A stretch of 63,548 bases of DNA, from positions 1-63,548 of the forward strand of contig CAKULE010000016.1 of NCBI GenBank assembly GCA_934667095.1. The letters are read 5' to 3'. Origin of the DNA: an uncultured Oscillospiraceae bacterium (GTDB lineage Bacteria > Bacillota > Clostridia > Oscillospirales > Oscillospiraceae). Below, in pieces: positions 55,954-63,211 of the stretch; within the stretch, counting starts at the first letter, position 1, and every line of letters starts with the position of its first letter. Position numbers and translations under genes: made by a program. The notes under the pieces were generated by a model. That model was not told the origin of the DNA. It ran no database searches and saw only the letters and a list, made by a program, of their open reading frames with translations.

Positions 55954-58725
55954 TCACTTCATGAGCTCTGTATAAAACCGCATCATCAGCACCGCCATCT
56001 GCGCACGGGTGGTGGTGTCCTTGGGGGCGAGGACCGTCCCGCCGTCCTGCGGGACGCCGCTCACCAGTCCGTTGCCGCAGGCCCACTCCATCGCAGGCCC
56101 GGCGTAGCGGCTGACGGCTGCTCCGTCCGCAAAGCCGGAGATGTCGGCGCCGCCATCGGCGTTCACGTCTGCGCCTTTGTACTTCGCGTAGCGGTACAGG
56201 ACCGTCACCATCTGCTCCCGGGACACGGTGTCGTCCGGGGCAAAGCGCCCGTCGTAGCCCCGCATGATGCCTTCGACCGCCGCCCAGCGGACGGCGTCGG
56301 CATACCATGCGCCGTCCCTGACATCCCGGAAGTCGATCTCGCCTTTGGCCGCGGGGCAGCCCTCCTGCCGCCACAGGATCGTCACCAGCTGTGCGCGGGT
56401 TGTGTTGCCGCCCGGTTGGAACGCCCCGCCGGGGACTCCCTGCATCAGGCCGTTTTCAAGGCAGTAGTGGATGCCGTCGTGGTACCACGCCGCGGCGGCG
56501 AGGTCCGGATAGGCGGCGAGCGGGCAGGCGCCGTCCTTTTTGCAGCCGTCGGAGGGCTCGGGCGCAAGCTTTGGGATGAGCCGGGTCTCCATGTGGGACG
56601 GGTCCCGTCTGCAGGTCCGGGCCGCCGTGCCGTACCGCTCCGTGGTGGCCGGCGTGGTGACGGACCAAACGCCCCAGTCGTGGCCCAGCGCCTCGCCCTC
56701 CGTCGCGGAGCAGACGGAGCAGGTCTTCGGGGCGGTGCAGGTGGCGGGGGTCCAAGTATGGCCCGTCGCGGCAATCTCATTGTAAGTCGTGTAAGTACAG
56801 CGAGAGCAGGTGTCGTAAGCATTCCAGCCGATGGCGGTGCAGGTCGGGGCCTTCGCTTCATGGGAGACAAGGTCGTGACCCGTTGCATTGATGGGCTCGG
56901 GTTTCTTCGCGCTGCATACGGAGCAGGTATAGGTCTTAAGGCCGGCCTCCGTGCAGGTGGCGGGAGTCGTTATCTCGCCGGTATTCCAGCTGTGTTCGGC
57001 CTCGTCTTTCGTTTCACTGCAGCCAGAGCACTCGTGCCAATGATGGGTCCCGTCGCTGCTCCACTCCGTCGCCCAATCGTGCTCATGGGGCACGGTATAG
57101 CTCACCACTTGGCTGTTCAGCGTGGTTTTGCCCTCCCATGTGACCTGACAAATATAGCTGCCGCCTGACAGGCCGGTGGTGTTGAGCGTGGCGGCTGTCT
57201 GGCCATCCAACTGGTCGCCCGGCACATATGCCGTCATGGTGGCGGTGAAGGACAATTTTGTATAACTCGGCTCTCCACCCATCGGTTCCGCACTCGCACT
57301 GATCGTTAAAGTATAATCGCCGTCTGCCGGGGCGGTGAGGGTATACGTCCGCCAGTGGTCCTCATCTTCTACACCGGTGATGGTTCGTTGGCCGTCAGAA
57401 AAGGCAACGCGCTCGACCCAAACGTCGCTTCTGGAGAAGTCTAACGTCAGCACATCGCCTGCTTTCATCGTGAGCGTGAAGCCTGTCACTTCGCCACTTT
57501 GGGGAATGGAGTATGTCGACCATTCTCCATACCAATAGTAGGATAAACTCCCTTTTCTTTCAACGATGTTCTCCGTCACGGGGACAGGGCCCTTCGTTGC
57601 ACTGTACCACTGATAAGTTGGACTGCCGTTAGCCGTGACAGTGTAGCCGTTCCCCACCGCTGGCTCCTCGGTGATGGCACAGGCGGTAAGCTGGAGGTTG
57701 CCGCCGCTGTTGCACTCCACAAAGTAGCCCTCTTCCGCCGAGACGAAGTATTGCGCCTTGTCTGCCAGCGACCCGCCGGTGACAGCTGGCACGGCGAACA
57801 CGCCGGCTCCCCACGACTGGAATATTGATACGGGTTCTTTGGGTTCGAAATCACTTTCGATCTTGAACTTGTGATCCTCCGGGCTGCAAATTGCTCCGGA
57901 GGAAGGATTGTCTGTTTTGATAGTCGGATTGCCAGAGAGGATCAGCTGGCTGCCGCCGACAGCAAATACCGCGTAACTTGTGCGAGACTCCAACGTTCCA
58001 CCTGCAATATAAAGCTGCTCCCCCTCTCCGTTCATCTCAATGCCGTAGTTTCCCTCGTTACGGATCTTCCCCCCATAGATGGAGACTGTGCGCGTTCCAG
58101 TGGCAACATGCATATTTACGGCAGTGGTTGCCCATTCATTATTGTTATGGATATAGCCGCCATACATGTTAAATGTCAAATGAGAGGAGGTCGCGGCCTT
58201 TAAAACGCAGCTTATATAGCTGCCGCCTGTCCTGCTGATCGTTCCGCCGTAAAGGTTCAGCTTATTGCTCGACGAAGCTTGGCTATCATACGTTATAGTA
58301 GAAGAGTCGCCGCTTGCGCTCAGCTCTATCTCGCCGCCGCCCTTGCAATCACAGATATTCAGCGTGGCGTTTTTATCAAGCACAATCAGGCCATAGGTGT
58401 TCCCGCTCAGTTTCTTTCCGTTCAGGCAGAGACTGACCGTTCCGCGGATATGAATGGTGTGCTCTACTGTTAGAGTGTCGGACAGATAATAGTTCCCTTC
58501 TGTGAGTTGGATATCGTTTTCGCTTGCATCCATATCCGTCCCGTCCCACGCCGTCCATGTGACGCTATCACATGTACCTGTATGGTCGCCAATGTCTTTA
58601 TGCGTCTCGCCGCAGATGGGGTGGCTATGCTCCGACCCCGATGCCGCGTCGCCCCTCACGCCGATCACGCACAGCGCCATGCACAGGCACAGGGCGATGC
58701 CCAACAGCCGTTTCCAGACTTTCAT
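55954..58725 (-). CDS. SLH-domain surface protein with beta-helix and CxxC repeats
   Basis: 923 residues, AAGGAGCG before ATG 58725. Signal peptide: KRLLGIALCLCMALCVIGV, cleavage near residue 27. Residues about 75-330 show parallel beta-helix-like repeats (LNLYGGTISRTGGSYIS, FNMYGGYIHNN, VSIYGGKIRNEGNYG, LYIAGGTLESRTSYA). Beta-sandwich modules follow. At about 560-700 there are Cys-pair repeats (CSGC, CSVC, CSRC, CSVC) joined by Ala-Thr-Gly-His linkers, a common Firmicutes surface repeat. Three SLH modules (about 735-920) anchor it to the wall. Its promoter is a MerR type controlled by the divergent regulator. Binding partner unknown. Confidence 0.87.
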   Translation of the reverse strand: MKVWKRLLGIALCLCMALCVIGVRGDAASGSEHSHPICGETHKDIGDHTGTCDSVTWTAWDGTDMDASENDIQLTEGNYYLSDTLTVEHTIHIRGTVSLCLNGKKLSGNTYGLIVLDKNATLNICDCKGGGEIELSASGDSSTITYDSQASSSNKLNLYGGTISRTGGSYISCVLKAATSSHLTFNMYGGYIHNNNEWATTAVNMHVATGTRTVSIYGGKIRNEGNYGIEMNGEGEQLYIAGGTLESRTSYAVFAVGGSQLILSGNPTIKTDNPSSGAICSPEDHKFKIESDFEPKEPVSIFQSWGAGVFAVPAVTGGSLADKAQYFVSAEEGYFVECNSGGNLQLTACAITEEPAVGNGYTVTANGSPTYQWYSATKGPVPVTENIVERKGSLSYYWYGEWSTYSIPQSGEVTGFTLTMKAGDVLTLDFSRSDVWVERVAFSDGQRTITGVEDEDHWRTYTLTAPADGDYTLTISASAEPMGGEPSYTKLSFTATMTAYVPGDQLDGQTAATLNTTGLSGGSYICQVTWEGKTTLNSQVVSYTVPHEHDWATEWSSDGTHHWHECSGCSETKDEAEHSWNTGEITTPATCTEAGLKTYTCSVCSAKKPEPINATGHDLVSHEAKAPTCTAIGWNAYDTCSRCTYTTYNEIAATGHTWTPATCTAPKTCSVCSATEGEALGHDWGVWSVTTPATTERYGTAARTCRRDPSHMETRLIPKLAPEPSDGCKKDGACPLAAYPDLAAAAWYHDGIHYCLENGLMQGVPGGAFQPGGNTTRAQLVTILWRQEGCPAAKGEIDFRDVRDGAWYADAVRWAAVEGIMRGYDGRFAPDDTVSREQMVTVLYRYAKYKGADVNADGGADISGFADGAAVSRYAGPAMEWACGNGLVSGVPQDGGTVLAPKDTTTRAQMAVLMMRFYTELMK

Positions 58726-58767
58726 TGTTCCACGCTCCTTTTTCTCATCTCTTCGCCCGTGCCGGGC

Positions 58768-58795
58768 TTGACACTGAAATGAAATCCCTTATAAT
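58768..58795 (+). promoter_or_regulatory. promoter of the MerR gene
   Basis: TTGACA (58768-58773), 16 bp, TATAAT (58790-58795). The start would be near 58802, immediately before the dyad at 58808-58823, so binding there could repress the regulator's own gene. Confidence 0.7.
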
Positions 58796-58798
58796 GAT

Positions 58799-58829
58799 AT
58801 TATAATCCGTTCACCCATGAACGAAGCAA
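58799..58829 (-). promoter_or_regulatory. merOP-like promoter/operator of the SLH gene
   Basis: On the minus strand TTGCTT (58829-58824), a 19-bp spacer, TATAAT (58804-58799). The first 16 bases of the spacer are the perfect dyad CGTTCATGGGTGAACG (6-4-6). This is the same length and placement as the dyad in the mercury-resistance promoter. A MerR protein bound there would untwist the spacer to activate the SLH gene while covering the leader of its own. Confidence 0.75.
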
Positions 58830-58848
58830 GAGGGTCAGGCGAAAAAAG

Positions 58849-59655
58849 ATGGAAAAAGACACCGGAAAGCTCTTTCAGATCAACGAGGCGGCCCGCGCCT
58901 GCGGCCTCTCCCGCAGCACGCTGATGCGCATGGAGGAAAAGGGCCTGCTGACGCCCGCCTACATCGCGCCGGAGAGCGGCCGGCGGTACTACGACAACCA
59001 CAACGTGGCACGCATCCTGCAGATCGAGAAATTCAAGGCCATGGGGCTGGAGACAGAGGAGATCACGGACTATTTCGTCCGCGGCGGCGACGCGACAGAC
59101 CTTCTGTCGGCGCTGGAGGCCCGCCTGCACGACCTGCAGCGCAGCGTAGAGGAGCTGCGGCTGCGGACGCGGGAGCCGTCCGGTATCTCCGTGCAGGTGA
59201 CGACCCTGCCGGCCGTGACCTGCTGCATGCGCTGGTGCGAAGGGAGCACCTTTGAGGAGCGCTACGCCTCCATGTATGATTTTTACAGCGCGTGCGTCCG
59301 CCGGGGCTGCGTGCTCTCTGATGAGCCGCTCTTCACCATCTCGGACCGGCAGGACTATCTGGAGGGCCGTATCAGCAGCGAGCCCTACCGCTATGCGGTC
59401 TGCGTGCCCGTGCGGCAGGAGCGGGCGCCCGCGGACGCGGAGGTGCTGCCGGAGTGCCGGGTACTGTCAGTGCTGTACTGCGGCGACTATACCGGTGTGG
59501 ACGGGGCATGGCTGACGCTGGGCCGGGAGGTCGGAGCGCGCGGCCTGACACCCGCTGGCCTGCCGCGTATTCTGGGCATCGTCGCCCCCTATACCGGCCG
59601 GGAGATCGAGACCCGGCGGTACTGCTCGCGGCTGGTTCTGCCGGTAAAGGAATAG
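58849..59655 (+). CDS. MerR family regulator with GyrI-like effector domain
   Basis: 268 residues, ATG 58849. The N-terminal winged helix (10-75) reads LFQINEAARACGLSRSTLMR and GRRYYDNHNVARILQIEKFK. A short coiled coil (about 95-125, LEARLHDLQRSVEELRLR) dimerises. The C-terminal 140 residues look like a GyrI/BmrR-type ligand pocket (VTTLPAVTCCMRWCEG, then PLFTISDRQDYLEG and CGDYTGVDGAW), suggesting a hydrophobic or cationic small-molecule inducer. It is divergent from the SLH gene, with a shared operator. No dedicated ribosome site stands out, so the leader may be short or weak. Confidence 0.87.
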   Translation: MEKDTGKLFQINEAARACGLSRSTLMRMEEKGLLTPAYIAPESGRRYYDNHNVARILQIEKFKAMGLETEEITDYFVRGGDATDLLSALEARLHDLQRSVEELRLRTREPSGISVQVTTLPAVTCCMRWCEGSTFEERYASMYDFYSACVRRGCVLSDEPLFTISDRQDYLEGRISSEPYRYAVCVPVRQERAPADAEVLPECRVLSVLYCGDYTGVDGAWLTLGREVGARGLTPAGLPRILGIVAPYTGREIETRRYCSRLVLPVKE

Positions 59656-59667
59656 CGGGCGGTGAAA

Positions 59668-59707
59668 CAAAAAATCAGCCGGAGCGCCATTGACGCTCCG
59701 GCTGATT
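59668..59707 (-). terminator. terminator of asnB
   Basis: AATCAGCCGGAGCG (59673-59686) pairs with its complement (59694-59707). On the minus strand the hairpin runs into seven T. It lies 5 bp past the asnB stop and also separates the convergent MerR gene. Confidence 0.88.
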
Positions 59708-59712
59708 ACAGT

Positions 59713-61575
59713 TCAGTTGGCGGGCACGAAGGGCTGGGCGCCGCACTTCTCGGGGAAATAGTCCTGATACCAGATGAGGAAGGAGAGCACGGTGTACAGC
59801 TTTCGGTGGGTGTGGGCCTTGCCGGAGTAGTGCTGCTCCAGCAGGTCAGCCAGATAGGCGCGGTCAAAGAACTCGCCTACCCAGTCCTGAGCCAGCAGCT
59901 CCCGGGCCCATTTGTACCACTTCTCCTCCTGCAGCCACTGGACGAAGGGCACCGGGAAGCCTACCTTGGGCCGCTTGATCCAGTCGTCAGGCAGCAGGGG
60001 CACCGCCGCCACCCGCAGGGCATACTTAGTGGTGGACTTGCCCCGCATTTTCTGGCTGCTGGGGATGCGCCGGGCCACGTCCCACACCTCCCGGTCCAGG
60101 TAGGGCACCCGCAGCTCCAGCGAGTGGGCCATGGTCATCCGGTCTGCTTTGCGCAGGATGTCCAGCGGCTGCCACAGGTGCAGGTCCAGGTACTGCTTCT
60201 TGGTCAGGTCGTCGGCGTCGGCCACGGCGTCGAAGTAGGGCCGGGTGATGTCCTTCCACGTCATGGGGGAGCGGTAGGGCTCCGTGAGCACCCGCTCCGC
60301 CTCGTCATTGTCGAAGATGAACGCCTGACCCACATAGTTGTCCCGGATGTCCTGAGCGGCCTTAGTGAGGAAGCCCTGTCCGTGGAACGCCGGCCGCTTG
60401 GCCGCCCAGGCGGCCACCTTCTTCCGCAGGTTCAGGGGGAGCCTGCGATAGGCATTATACGGCTTGGTGGTGTGGTAGGTGATATAGCCGCCGAACAGCT
60501 CGTCGCTGCCCTCGCCGGAGAGGACCACCTTCACGTCCTTGGCCGCCAGCTGGGACAGGAAGTACAGCGGCACGGTGGACAGGTTGGCGTTGGGCTCGTC
60601 CGCGTAGTACTGAATGGCGGGCAGGGCGTTGAAAAATTCCTCGGCAGAGATGGTCTTGGAGATGTTCTTCAGGCCCAGCTCCTGACACAGGGCCTGGGCC
60701 TCGCTGGTCTCGTCAAAGCCCTTGTTGGCAAAGCCCACGGAGTAGGTCTTGTCCGGCCGGGACAGGCAGGCGATGACGCTGGAGTCGATGCCGCCGGAGA
60801 GGAAGGAGCCCACCTCCACGTCGGCGATCTCGTGGGCCTTCACCGACTCGGTGACCACCTCACGGATCTCCTTGGCGTGCTCCTGCAGGGAACGGCTGTC
60901 GGGCTCGAACCGGAAGGAGTGGTAGGAGGTGATCTCGGTGATGCCGTCTTTGTGGACCAGTTGATGGCCGGGCAGCAGCCGGAAGGCTCCCTTGAAGAAG
61001 GACTCGTTCAGGGCGGAGTACTGGAAGGTGAGGTAGAACTTCAGCGCCTCCTGATTGAGCTCTTTCTTGAAGCCCGGGTGGGGCAGGAAGGACTTGACCT
61101 CGGACCCGAAGAAGAACAGCCCGTCCATCTGGGCGTAGTAGAAGGGCTTGATGCCGAAGGGGTCCCGGGCGCCGTAGAGGCTCTGCTCCTGCTTGTCCCA
61201 GATGACGAAGGCGAACATGCCCCGCAGCTTTTTCGTGACCTCGGCGCCCCACTGGATGTAGCCCTGAAGGAGCACCTCGGTGTCGCTGCTGGTGGTGAAC
61301 ACCCGGCCCAGGCTCTCCAACTCGGCCCGGAGGGTCTGGAAGTTGTAGATCTCGCCGTTGTAGGCCAGCACGTAGCGGCCGTCGGCGCTGACCATGGGCT
61401 GGTGTCCGCCCTCGGTCAGGTCGATGATGGACAGCCGCCGGTGGGCGATGGCACAGTGGTCGTCGGTGAAGTAGCCCTCATCGTCGGGGCCGCGGTGACG
61501 GATGGTGTCCCCCATGGCGTGGAGCACGTTCACGTCGGGGGCGGAGCTTGAAACAAAGCCGGTAAAGCCGCACAT
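59713..61575 (-). CDS. asnB: asparagine synthase (glutamine-hydrolysing)
   Basis: 620 residues, GGAGGAA before ATG 61575. The glutaminase nucleophile is C2 (MCGFTGF), with RHRGPDDEGYF, HRRLSIIDL and YNGEIYNF lining that site. The synthetase half has the pyrophosphate loop SFLSGGIDSS (about 252-261) and LSGEGSDELFGGY. It makes asparagine from aspartate, glutamine and ATP, using glutamine of the kind GlnN supplies. It has its own promoter and terminator. Confidence 0.95.
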   Translation of the reverse strand: MCGFTGFVSSSAPDVNVLHAMGDTIRHRGPDDEGYFTDDHCAIAHRRLSIIDLTEGGHQPMVSADGRYVLAYNGEIYNFQTLRAELESLGRVFTTSSDTEVLLQGYIQWGAEVTKKLRGMFAFVIWDKQEQSLYGARDPFGIKPFYYAQMDGLFFFGSEVKSFLPHPGFKKELNQEALKFYLTFQYSALNESFFKGAFRLLPGHQLVHKDGITEITSYHSFRFEPDSRSLQEHAKEIREVVTESVKAHEIADVEVGSFLSGGIDSSVIACLSRPDKTYSVGFANKGFDETSEAQALCQELGLKNISKTISAEEFFNALPAIQYYADEPNANLSTVPLYFLSQLAAKDVKVVLSGEGSDELFGGYITYHTTKPYNAYRRLPLNLRKKVAAWAAKRPAFHGQGFLTKAAQDIRDNYVGQAFIFDNDEAERVLTEPYRSPMTWKDITRPYFDAVADADDLTKKQYLDLHLWQPLDILRKADRMTMAHSLELRVPYLDREVWDVARRIPSSQKMRGKSTTKYALRVAAVPLLPDDWIKRPKVGFPVPFVQWLQEEKWYKWARELLAQDWVGEFFDRAYLADLLEQHYSGKAHTHRKLYTVLSFLIWYQDYFPEKCGAQPFVPAN

Positions 61576-61610
61576 AGGCTGGTTCCTCCAGAACTGTAAA
61601 GTTACCTTAT

Positions 61611-61639
61611 AGAATAATGCACCGGAACAGAAAAGTCAA
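61611..61639 (-). promoter_or_regulatory. promoter of asnB
   Basis: On the minus strand TTGACT (61639-61634), 17 bp, TATTCT (61616-61611). Confidence 0.6.
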
Positions 61640-61674
61640 TCAGGAGAAAAAGAAAAGAAAGACGAAAAAAGTTG

Positions 61675-61703
61675 TTGACAAACGCGGTGCGCCGTGATAA
61701 TAT
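61675..61703 (+). promoter_or_regulatory. promoter of the tRNA-Leu gene
   Basis: TTGACA (61675-61680), 17 bp, TAATAT (61698-61703), 33 bp before the tRNA. Confidence 0.75.
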
Positions 61704-61735
61704 AAGTCCTGCGCTGATGAGCTGCTGAGCCACTT

Positions 61736-61822
61736 GCGCGAGTGGTGGAATTGGTAGACTCGCTGGCTTCAGGTGCCAGTGCTCGCAAGGGCGTGCGGGT
61801 TCGACTCCCGCCTCGCGCACCA
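61736..61822 (+). tRNA. tRNA-Leu (anticodon CAG)
   Basis: Acceptor stem GCGCGAG (61736-61742) pairs with CTCGCGC (61812-61818), discriminator A and encoded CCA (61820-61822). The D-arm contains GGTAGAC. Anticodon arm CTGGC-TTCAGGT-GCCAG gives CAG, reading CUG. The long variable arm GTGCTCGCAAGGGCGT identifies a class II tRNA, and the T-arm is GCGGG-TTCGACT-CCCGC. Confidence 0.97.
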
Positions 61823-61831
61823 TAAAAGCAA

Positions 61832-61888
61832 AACGGTATAGATGCGCCTGGTAAAAGCCAGGCGCATCAACCGTTTCCGGGCTTTTTT
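61832..61888 (+). terminator. terminator after tRNA-Leu
   Basis: AACGG and GATGCGCCTGG (61832-61851) pair with CCAGGCGCATC and CCGTT (61858-61875); a six-T run follows at 61883-61888. Confidence 0.75.
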
Positions 61889-61993
61889 CACCCAAAATTC
61901 TTTTTACGGTTCAAAAGATGCGAAAGCGGATTTCGGACCCTCTGCCCAGATTCGAACTGGTGTTTCTCGAATTTGGGACGAACATTTGAGGGC

Positions 61994-62488
61994 GGCGCCC
62001 TTTTTGAACGGGCAATTTCCCCGCAGAAAACGAAATTTTTCAGAAAAAAGAATCACAAATATTCGGGCGTCGTTTTGTTGGTCTTGACCGGCCAAGGAAG
62101 CGGCGCCCTTTTTCAATTTCAAAAAGGGCGCCAATGTCTGTGCCCTGAAACCCAGGCCGGAGGTATTTCACCCCGACCATATTTTTTGCCCAAAATACAA
62201 GGAGGAAAAGCATGACCAGAAAAGAAAATGAAAAAGGGCGCTACCTCAAAGAAGCAGCGATCGTCCTTTCCAGAGAAGGCTTCCGTGTGGAGAGAACACC
62301 AGAAGGAAAAGTAGAGGTTTGGTGGGAGGACGCGCCGCTGTGCGAAGCACTGCTGGATGGTGGTATCGCATATCAGAGCGATAATATTTCTACCCCGGAA
62401 CGGGAATTGGCCAAGGACAGAGCATACAAAGTCGTCAGCTCGGTGGCTCAGTATATGGCGCAGATGGAGTTGGCGCCCTTTTTGAACG
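61994..62488 (+). repeat. 17-bp direct repeat with GGCGCC core
   Basis: GGCGCCCTTTTTGAACG occurs at 61994-62010 in the spacer and at 62472-62488 inside the following gene, where it encodes Ala-Pro-Phe-Leu-Asn. The first 12 bases recur at 62102-62113. Confidence 0.6.
62102..62132. repeat. perfect hairpin built from the GGCGCC repeat
   Basis: GGCGCCCTTTTT (62102-62113), seven-base loop, AAAAAGGGCGCC (62121-62132). The outer six bases are themselves palindromic. Confidence 0.65.
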
Positions 62489-62898
62489 CGGTTGGGCTGG
62501 AGGACAAATACAAGGTACTGGCAGACTTCAACGGCGTCGTGCTGGCGGGGTGCCAGACCGAGTATGGCGTCCAATTCGTCACGTGGGATTGGTCTCACGA
62601 CCGGGAGGGCGTCTGCCACGGGCACTATTACACAGGACTCTATGCACCCGGAAACTACGACGCGGCCAAACGAGACTTCGCCGTTCGTTCCGGGCTGATC
62701 CCTAAAGAACAGGTCTTTGAGAAAAATCAGCTTGTTGAGATCTATCGCTGCTGCACAGACACGCTGCAAGGCAGTTTCTCCTTGACCTATAAGCAAGAGC
62801 AAACCATTGCAAGCGTGCGGGATCAGATCGAGGAGTCGATCCCGGACATCTTGGAGCGTATCCAAGCCCACGATATGGAACAGGAGCAAACAATGTAA
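62212..62898 (+). CDS. uncharacterised mobile-element-type protein
   Basis: 228 residues, AAGGAGGA before ATG 62212. No named domain is recognised. The first 60 residues (YLKEAAIVLSREGFRVERT, KVEVWWEDAPLCEAL) look alpha/beta. The middle carries LADFNGVVLAGCQTEYGVQFVTWDWSHDRE followed by GHYY and DAAKRDFAVRSGLIPKEQ, a segment that I recall from proteins encoded beside ardA in clostridial integrative elements. The C-terminus is helical. It is followed by a strong terminator. Function unknown. Confidence 0.6.
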   Translation: MTRKENEKGRYLKEAAIVLSREGFRVERTPEGKVEVWWEDAPLCEALLDGGIAYQSDNISTPERELAKDRAYKVVSSVAQYMAQMELAPFLNAVGLEDKYKVLADFNGVVLAGCQTEYGVQFVTWDWSHDREGVCHGHYYTGLYAPGNYDAAKRDFAVRSGLIPKEQVFEKNQLVEIYRCCTDTLQGSFSLTYKQEQTIASVRDQIEESIPDILERIQAHDMEQEQTM

Positions 62899-62910
62899 TA
62901 TCAGACGGAA

Positions 62911-62947
62911 AAGGCCGGAGTCTTAGCAATAGGACTCCGGCCTTTTT
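62911..62947 (+). terminator. terminator after the 228-residue gene
   Basis: AAGGCCGGAGTC (62911-62922) pairs with GACTCCGGCCTT (62933-62944), ending in five T. Confidence 0.9.
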
Positions 62948-62968
62948 CCGTTTTAGGAGGAAAATGAA

Positions 62969-63211
62969 ATGATACCTATCGATCGCCGAAGCAGAGGCGG
63001 GCACTGGACCGGTCTGCTGTTTGTCCCGGAGTGTGCCCACGATCCCCCGGAGGCAGCAGTCTGCACGCTGTTCGACCGTTGCAAGGACTGCCCCTACCCC
63101 GGCCACGGCTTTATCTGCTGGCGGGATGAGGACAGTTGCCTGCGGACCACAATGAACAAGATCAACGGACTGGAGGAGAATGACAATGAGTCTTCAGGTT
63201 GTTCTGAGTAA
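62969..63211 (+). CDS. small Cys-rich protein of mobile-element type
   Basis: 80 residues from ATG 62969, TAGGAGGA upstream. The sequence GHWTGLLFVPECAHDPPEAA then LFDRCKDCPYPGHGFICW and DSCLRT has six Cys and could bind zinc. No homologue is recognised with confidence. It overlaps the next gene by 26 bp, so the pair is co-translated. Its C-terminal tail (LEENDNESSGCSE) is in the overlap and may be unimportant. Confidence 0.6.
   Translation: MIPIDRRSRGGHWTGLLFVPECAHDPPEAAVCTLFDRCKDCPYPGHGFICWRDEDSCLRTTMNKINGLEENDNESSGCSE

Larger units (their letters stand above)
61823..62211. other. AT-rich, gene-poor stretch after the tRNA
   Basis: No supportable gene in about 390 bases. It holds the tRNA terminator and two copies of a GGCGCCCTTTTT-containing sequence, one as a perfect hairpin (62102-62132). 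Base composition is lower in GC than the housekeeping DNA to the left. It may be the end of an integrated element. Confidence 0.5.

Noticed and set aside
61602..61895. 97-codon minus-strand frame with GVEPARPCEHWHLKPASL
   Set aside because: This is the well-known spurious translation of the complement of a tRNA-Leu gene.
61930..61975. tRNA-like T-arm (CCAGTTCGAATCTGG on the minus strand) near the element edge
   Set aside because: Only a 4-bp arm and TTCGAAT loop are present, with no acceptor, D or anticodon arms, and no match to the tRNA-Leu 3' end, so neither a tRNA nor an attachment site is supported.
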